This document shows positions 56,822 to 64,000 of a DNA stretch of 64,000 nt, in pieces. Numbering within the stretch: the first letter of the stretch is position 1; every line of letters begins with the position of its first letter. The DNA is from Apoda limacodes. Its lineage: Eukaryota > Arthropoda > Insecta > Lepidoptera > Limacodidae. The stretch is taken from the NCBI GenBank assembly GCA_946406115.1, contig OX291561.1, positions 6,316,273-6,380,272 of the forward strand. Direction: 5' to 3'. The notes under the pieces are model-generated. The model did not search any database and had not been told where the DNA came from. It saw nothing but the letters and a program-made list of their open reading frames with translations. The position numbers and the translations under genes were made by a program.

Positions 56822-58219
56822 TTATATTAAAGTTGAATGACGCATTCGTGGCAACGCATATCGTAGGCGCTCCCAGAAGCGTGGGTCCTCGCGTCGTAAA
56901 TAAGTGTTAGTGTGAAGGTAGGCTTTTAGGTCCGGGTCGAGGTTTGCGCTATGCAGCACGTTGTCGTCCAGCAACACGACGACGACGCGTACGCGGCCCT
57001 CTCGCAGCGCGCTGGCGTGCGCCGCACGAAACTCGTGTCGCGTCCACTCCGACTTCAGGAAGTGCTCCGACAGTAACACGACCGTACGCCGTGACTGTCG
57101 CACGCTGCGCTCCACCTCCGTCGTAATCCACTCGCCCGCCACCCAGTCGCGGTAGTGCAAACACAGGCACAGGCGCAGTGCCCGCTCACCGCTCTCTAAC
57201 TGAGGCACCAGCTCGTCCACCACAAATGATGCATCATTGTGGGAGAATGTCACGAACGCATCGTATACCTTGTCTCTGTCGAGTTCATCTTCTGTAACCC
57301 ACCAGAGGCACCAGTTTCGAGCGTAAAGATATACTTTCAGTTCAGTATTATACCGATAATATAGCACTAACATCAAAGATGTGAGCAAAGCTAATGACGT
57401 CAGTGTTATCAAAATTACTGTGATAATGTTGATACTGCACACGAGGTTAACAACACTCAAAATAGTCTCACCATGCACACAATGCAGACTGTCAAAGTCA
57501 CTGACTCGATCTCGATACGACATCAATTTTACAATCTCGTCAATATATTCACATTTACATATGAACGGGTTTTTAGAAAGACGAGTAGTTATGTTATCCA
57601 TTTCTATTATACCTAAAGGCACGCATGAAAAGCTATTATTGGATAGATCTATCATGGAAAGTCCAAACGATGAGGGTAAGTGTGGTGCTTTTGTTAATTT
57701 TAATCCTGAAAGTCGCAGCTCCTTTACTTCATGCGGTAGTACAATTGAGGAGTCAGGCGCTTTTAAAAGTTGCAACATAATGGACTTGTTTCTGAACTGG
57801 TCATATTGATGAAGTTCTAGTACCTTCTTACAATATAGCTCGAAAGATATATTACTGGCGGGTCGTAGAGTGCACGTGCAATTATCGGGACATTCATGGG
57901 GCGGCACGTTGCAAGTTAGTTCAACTGGGTTTATTTTACGAAGAAACCTCCCTCTGAGTGACATAGGTGAAGCGCATTTACTATTACCAAGTATATATTT
58001 TTGAGATTCTTGAAAATAATGAGCATTTACATGCGTTATAAATTTGTACATTTCGCAATCGCAAACGAATGGATTCCCTTCTAGCAGAACTTTTTTTAAA
58101 ATATTAGTTTGTATTGCATCTGAGTTGTTACCCGAATCGATAATGCCGTCAATTTTTCTGATATTGTTGTTTCGGAAATCAATAAGTCCATTTATATTCC
58201 ACAATCGAATGCATGTGTC
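56822..58219 (-). CDS. Second Toll-family receptor, exon 3
   Basis: Identical in translation to 32294-33691: cysteine caps, membrane helix and TIR domain. The acceptor ends at 58220. No stop, frameshift or altered TIR residue separates it from the left gene, so there is no sign of relaxed constraint or of divergence since duplication. Confidence 0.9.
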   Translation of the reverse strand, partial: DTCIRLWNINGLIDFRNNNIRKIDGIIDSGNNSDAIQTNILKKVLLEGNPFVCDCEMYKFITHVNAHYFQESQKYILGNSKCASPMSLRGRFLRKINPVELTCNVPPHECPDNCTCTLRPASNISFELYCKKVLELHQYDQFRNKSIMLQLLKAPDSSIVLPHEVKELRLSGLKLTKAPHLPSSFGLSMIDLSNNSFSCVPLGIIEMDNITTRLSKNPFICKCEYIDEIVKLMSYRDRVSDFDSLHCVHGETILSVVNLVCSINIITVILITLTSLALLTSLMLVLYYRYNTELKVYLYARNWCLWWVTEDELDRDKVYDAFVTFSHNDASFVVDELVPQLESGERALRLCLCLHYRDWVAGEWITTEVERSVRQSRRTVVLLSEHFLKSEWTRHEFRAAHASALREGRVRVVVVLLDDNVLHSANLDPDLKAYLHTNTYLRREDPRFWERLRYALPRMRHSTLI

Positions 58220-61200
58220 CTAAAAAAATAAAAAAAACATGAAATTATCACAAAACTCGATTATTTTACATTTGATCGACTTAGATAGAAATGATCTTAA
58301 AAATGAAATCATTCATGTTGAAATAAAAAATTACGCCCAACGGAAAAAATGTGTCCCTTGTGTGCAAAACATCATCATCTCGTGCTAATAGAGATAATCT
58401 CGAATTCAAGATATGCTTAATTGATAATCGCTCGTTAATCGCGGTAACTGTTTTTGTCGATAGATTGACTACTTTAAACTAGATATTTCCAAAAAACATG
58501 GTGGATATTGTTTGCAATTAGTTTTTTGTAATCATCTTAGAACCTGTCTTTAGGCCTATGTCGTACTCTAGCGGTCGACATGCATCGAATGGTCGGTAGC
58601 AGTAGAGATGAGATGTTGCACGGAAAGTAGAATAAAAAGGAGTCAGAATTTGTGATATTAGTTGACTGCTGAATATTTTTGATTTGGGGGTTGCAGGGCG
58701 ACTACAATGATAAAGATATGGTACCTTCATATTGCTCGAAATCTAAATTTGATCCGCTGTTACCTACACTAGGTTTTAACAACGAATGCAATAGATAATA
58801 CGAAACATGTGAAACAGAAGGAGCTATCTCTTATATTTAGAATTGTGTATATTTAGAAAGTGACATGTGACTAAATCAAATTACGACAATTGTATTTATT
58901 TCATTGCCTCATTTTTGCGACCTACTACAATATCTACTTCTTTTAATATATACACTATCACGAAATTTGTCACTGAAATTGACACGACCGTGTTTGAATT
59001 TTGCAAACCAGCTATGAATAGTCGACTTGCATGATGCTTCATGTGCTTTGCTGTCAAATTAAAGAAAATCATGCTACGAAAATGTTCACTGGTTAAATAC
59101 ACGGTGATGTAGACACGCAATTTCTAAAATGACGCAACAATGTTTAAACAAGTGACAGTTAGTTGAAACACACTGTATTCTACAGCCAAAGAGTTCCATA
59201 TTCAAATGTTGTAATTACTTTAAAAATATTGTTTATGTAAGTGGCCAGTTCCGGAAACATATAGTGCGCCCCATGTATAATCTACTACTGCCACTTCAGC
59301 TCGCTGATTCTGCGGGCTATGTCGATAACTTTATTAGTTCCCTTCCGAATGTCCTCATTCCGAATTCGGCTCAGTAACTTTGAGTAACTGGACTAGCCCT
59401 GCTCTGGTCAAAGACATTCGTATTCAGACTTTGCTGTAGGCGACGAGAAGACTTAACAAAGCTTGCGAAATGCCTTGACTAACTGGATCTTCCTACGGCT
59501 TTCTTCTCAAAGTTTCTTCCGGCCGATTCGAGCATATGAAGATTTTCTCGCTTAGGAGTCATATTAGTCGTTTTTAATAGTTCTAAAGAAAGGTTTAGTC
59601 TCCTTTTTTAAAGAATATTACCACCACACTTTCGTTTCAAATCTCCAGTGGTACTGTACTTACAGATGACAACATTGAAGAGCTTTGCTAACTTATTGTT
59701 ATTAATAAATTGGCGCCCAGCGCCTTTTAGAAGCCCAGTCGTCGTTATGTTGTCGTCGCCTGGATTTTGTTGTTTTAAGCTGTTCCAGAACCCTAATCTT
59801 GCTTTGCTCATCGTCCTCAATGAAGTGGCGCTTTAGTTTAACACTTGGATCTTCGTTCCATGAGATGTATACCTTGCCGCGTATAACTGGAACCGTTGTC
59901 CTTAGATTATTTAAGTTTTGCCGAGATATCTGATTACGAGGTTCTTGGATTTGAAACAGAAGAAATCTGGTTTGGGGAAAAATAAATTACTATTCAAGTA
60001 CCTCCTCTACGCTATAAATTGATGACCCGCGCAACAATAGCAGTGAAGTGTCATCCAATAGTATGTAACAATTTTGTAGGGGAAAAATAAATTAATAAAA
60101 ATAAATGTATGTTTCATCTTTACATTCAGTCAAGGTTTTTGAAAGGAAGAAAACTGTCAGAATTATAAGTTAAGGAGGTCGTATAAAATCTTGTGAATAG
60201 CGCGTTGCATACCTTTGATAGTATGATGTTATTTGATAATGCACATTCAGGTATTCATATTTTATGGGGTATGTTGGTTTCATTGCTGATGATGGGAAGA
60301 AGATGAGAGTAGAATTAATGCTGTGAAAATAAGAGCATTGAGAAGTGCAGGTGGGCGCGTTACACTAAATGACAGGATAGTACACAATGTAATTCAAGAG
60401 AGCTGCGGATTGAGAAAAGATGTAGATTGTGGAAAGGTCGATACTGACCTATTTGAACTTACCTCAATATAGTAGAGTATTCTTAGAAAAGGTAAGGTTA
60501 AGATTACGTTACAATCGACAAACAGTTTAAGAACACTGGTGAAATTAATAAAGTAGAAGAAGTGTGCTAGGATCGTCGCAAGTGGAAGTATGCCGTAACT
60601 GACTAGCCTTCCGGAAAACAAACATGCTGTGATGTATGTTTTACTAGTGAAGTTGCCATAGATCGCTACTTGAACTTAGGTGACCCCCCCCCCCAAAACT
60701 AAGGCCGTGATCGCGCCTGGGTGACATACTCAAGGAAGGACATTTGCATGCTGTACTAGCACTAGAAGAAGGTGCGTGAACTTTAATAATTTATTGGTGG
60801 TTGAAGGTTGGATTTCATGGCGAAGGCAATATTATCATAAAATATTATTACCTTGCAAATCCGCTGAAAGCAATTCAGTAGCAGTCACGTACAAAAGTAC
60901 ACCATCCACATGTGTAGGTGTGCACCTCCCTCCTCATTATAATATTTTATCATAATAATGAATTTCCGCAAAGTAACGCATAATTCTGTCAATAACGAAG
61001 GCAATATCTTGAGTATTTTTTACATTTTGTGTAAGATGGTTACTAGATAGCCAGTTAGTTACAATTCATTAACTGTCTTCGGCGTTTTTACGGACTTGGT
61101 CCCAAGTTTTTCCACAAAAAATAAACTCGGTGTCATCGCCATATGTAAATATCCATTTCAAGTGGTTGTTTGCACAAGATATTTATGCAAATTAAGAATA

Positions 61201-61691
61201 GACAGCCCTTGACTCCATTGAAACCTATGCCGTTTTAAATTCTCTGCAGATATGTCGTATAGACTGGCGCTCAGCCAAAACACCTTCCCAAAAGGAACTC
61301 GATAGGAGAGTACAGCAAGTGTAGAGAGCGTTTATGAACTTGAGTCTTCTCGTTGCCTATATTGCAGAGTCTGAAGATGAACCAAAGCGTTCTACCTGTC
61401 ATGACCTATGCTGTAGACACAAAACATGAGGACATGAGGAAGAAAACGAAAGTCACTGACATAGCTTGCAGACATAGCTCGCAGAAGTGGCCATGTCTGT
61501 AGAAGTAGCGACAGTTGATGTAGCAGACGTGTCCTAGAGTGAACACCGCTTATCGAAAAGTTAGGTATAGGACACTCTCCAGCACGATTAACTGCATTAT
61601 TGTCTCAACTTGTGTGCATTATAAACATGAACATGGAATACATATAGTACATAAATTGTTTTTCGTATGTTACGTGTTAAATTTTACTTAC
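58220..61691 (-). other. Second Toll gene, intron 2
   Basis: Same length (3,472 bp) and content as 33692-37163, including the transposon fragments and the C-run. Confidence 0.85.
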
Positions 61692-61977
61692 GTTTATTGT
61701 AGTGAAACGATTGTATGCAACATTTAAGGTTGCAAAGTTTGTGTGAGATTGGAATAGTTCGTCACAATTCAGAAGCAATGCATCCGTAAAGTTGTTACGG
61801 CTAAGGTCGAGCCGGCGCAGATCGACTAGTTTTTCTAGGGCCAGATCACTTAATTCATTACCAGCAACAGACAGGTATTCGATGCTCATAGGAGATGCCG
61901 ACATATTAATGTGCTGCAGGTGATTATCGTTTATGGATAAAATCTTAATATTCACGAGTCCATAAAAAACTTCCGGT
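61692..61977 (-). CDS. Second Toll-family receptor, exon 2
   Basis: Same 286-nt exon as 37164-37449 with identical splice sites. Intron 1 follows to the window edge. Exon 1, if present at the same offset, would start near 67067, outside the window, so this gene is incomplete here. Confidence 0.9.
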
Positions 61978-64000
61978 CTAAAAATAGAAAAAACATGATT
62001 ATTTTACATAAATAACACAAATCTAAAAAAGATTGTGAATATGATCAATTGCTTACTTGTAGTACCAACTGCCCTGTCAATTACAATACAATTTTTAACC
62101 GACTTAAAAAAAGGGTTAGAAGGTTCTCAATTCGTCGGTATGTGTTTTTTGTATGTGTCTCACGCGATATCTTTGCTGGTTAGAAAAGACTGTAAAGATT
62201 TTTTCATATATTAACCTTAACCCGCGGATTGGATCCATTTAAATTTGGCAAAGATCGGCCCTAAAAAATCAGAGATAAAGTATTTGCGTGAAAATATACC
62301 ATTGAATTATTGGTCCGCATTTCTCTACGTGAATAGTTATATGGAGCGTACTCTAGTTGACGATGCAACATTTTAAGTTGGCTAACACACGACATTGCAC
62401 CGATTTAAGACTAACAGAACCTTGTCGTAGTCCGTCAGATCTCAGGCCGTAAGAAGTCATCATAACAAATGCAATTATAATTTCAACATTTTGTGCATTT
62501 CGCCACCTTCGATCTTTAAACATTGAAAAATAGTGTAAGCTCCATAGTACAACGACAAATAATAAAAACTAACTAAGTGTGAAACGGGCCCGAGCCATTA
62601 CCATCATAAATTAAGTAAGAGAAACAGTAAAACATTTGTTTGTTGGAAACGATATTCAAAGTTAAGCAACGTCAGGCTTGGTCAGTAATTGAATGTGTAA
62701 AGACAGGTACAGGACTGTATGGTCGTTATTATAAGAAGACAGCAGGTGAGTAAATAAAACAATGAAAGTTGTATATTTCTAGGGATGTTTACTGTATTTT
62801 GGTTTTATAAGACTTTTAATATTAATACATTTACTGGTTAAATACATATTCATCGTACGTGCTCAAATTTATTATTTCCTTGTTACCTGTTACGATTTAT
62901 GTAGATGCGATGCAATTTCTTATGTAGGTTGTCCATTAGGCCTTGGATTCTTCTGATTTTCTTATTCTACTTCCTACAGCAATCTCTCTTTTAATTTTAT
63001 TTTTCTTAAATCTTAAATACAGATATTTACTATCGCTTAATCTGTAATAATATTCTTTGAAGTATATTTTACTCGTCAGTTGTCTAGTCAGCTTGTGGTT
63101 CCAACTGAATAGCTGATGTCAAACTATATGCGGTCGATTTATGGGCGACAATTCGTTTACTTCGCATTTTCATATATTACGCGCGTTGTAAACGATATGT
63201 ATACCTTACTTATAATTATATTATTTCCTATTATTGAAAAAATACATGAGTTAAGTTATAAGCTATTGTCTGTGAACCGTTATTTACGTGAAAACTAGAC
63301 TAATTAAAGTTTACTTATTTCTTATTCTATTTGCTATATAGATTGTTAAATAATTATCGCCTATTAAAAAATTTGTTTTAAATATTATTTAATAAAACCT
63401 TTCGAAAATGCTTCTAAGTGCTTTGTATGTTCCGTTTTTTTGTTACTAGCTATTATGACGTCATCTAAATAACAAAAATAGACGTCATAGTTGGGGTTTT
63501 CATCTTCTTTATTATATTTCCAACACAGTCACTAGAGTGATTTATTCCTCTAAAACAAAGACGTAATAACAGACCTTTTATCACTATGAACGACAGTTCA
63601 GGATAAGATACTTAATTAGATTCTGAAGTAGTTACTAAGAAGGTAAAAACCAGAAAACGGTTAAGTAGACCAGAATCATGAAAATGTAACATAAGACGTA
63701 AAAATGCAATCTTAGGCAAATTACATACAACTCACAAAGGAAATATAGTTTCTGCTAAAGCTATGAAGACCCCTTGTTCTTGCAAAAAAGGATGCAGTGA
63801 TAAAATTAATGACGAAAAATAAATATTTAAAAAGTTTTGAAGCGAAGAAAAGGCATGGGATATGAAGCGACGATTTATTTTGACATGTGTTCGGCAAAAA
63901 GAGAAACCACACTTTTGTGTATAGATTTCTAATAGATCAAAAAGAAATCATTGTTTGTAAGACATTTTTTTAAGACACTCTGGGTATATCAGGAACGGTG

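Larger units (their letters stand above)
54565..64000. repeat. Duplicated block, right copy (cut by window end)
   Basis: Copy of 30037-39472 in direct orientation. It includes RTE fragments at ~55953-56498, 59268-59578 and 61288-61568, the hairpin at 56621-56655, the 5S-like fragment at ~62613-62693, and the start of the transposase-like remnant from ~63733. Confidence 0.95.

Noticed and set aside
1..64000. CRISPR arrays, bacterial operons, integrated phage
   Set aside because: No regularly spaced repeats, no dense gene packing, and clear animal introns and retrotransposons throughout.

Overview
The window is eukaryotic and almost certainly from a moth or butterfly. The evidence is AT-rich sequence with sparse, intron-split genes, an insect Toll receptor, and a dense layer of repeats of lepidopteran type: tRNA-derived SINEs, Lep1-like Helitron ends, jockey/RTE/CR1-like LINEs, and BEL/Pao and copia LTR elements. 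No bacterial operon, CRISPR array or intact tRNA/rRNA gene is visible. Family names rest on motif recognition, not on a search.

Host genes. (1) A Toll-family receptor on the minus strand, complement(32294..33691, 37164..37449, 42539..43650). It has three exons with GT/AG junctions in compatible phase, 2,796 nt and about 931 residues: LRRs, two cysteine clusters, one membrane segment and a TIR domain. (2) Exons 2 and 3 of a second, apparently identical Toll gene at 61692..61977 and 56822..58219; its first exon would lie beyond the right edge. (3) At 15740..16541, the first exon of an alpha-1,3-fucosyltransferase-like (GT10) protein whose catalytic half is not seen.

Layout. 1-5.6 kb: non-coding, with SINE and Helitron-like pieces. 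5.7-13.2 kb: a BEL/Pao element lacking reverse transcriptase, split by a hAT-like element with a perfect 8-bp target duplication and by a LINE 3' end. 13.4-18.9 kb: a LINE tail, a long inverted repeat, the GT10 exon, a SINE and a ~240-bp tandem repeat. 18.9-21.8 kb: a dead jockey-like LINE. 22-25.7 kb: a 5S rRNA-like SINE and a second, reversed BEL/Pao element. 25.66-28.33 kb: a copia element with both LTRs, a 5-bp target duplication and no reverse transcriptase. 29.2-30.04 kb: LINE fragments with a copia piece between them. 30.04-43.65 kb: Toll gene with transposon-filled introns. 44-54.5 kb: more LINE pieces and a foldback element holding an OTU-like ORF. 54.565-64 kb: a near-perfect direct copy of 30.037-39.472 kb.

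The largest feature is that direct repeat, offset by 24,528 bp. It is either a very recent tandem duplication of a whole Toll locus or a false duplication in the assembly; the window ends before the two can be separated. I saw no convincing wholly new molecular system. The most useful leads are the Toll duplication, the GT10 half gene, the 5S-like SINE and the OTU-containing foldback element.
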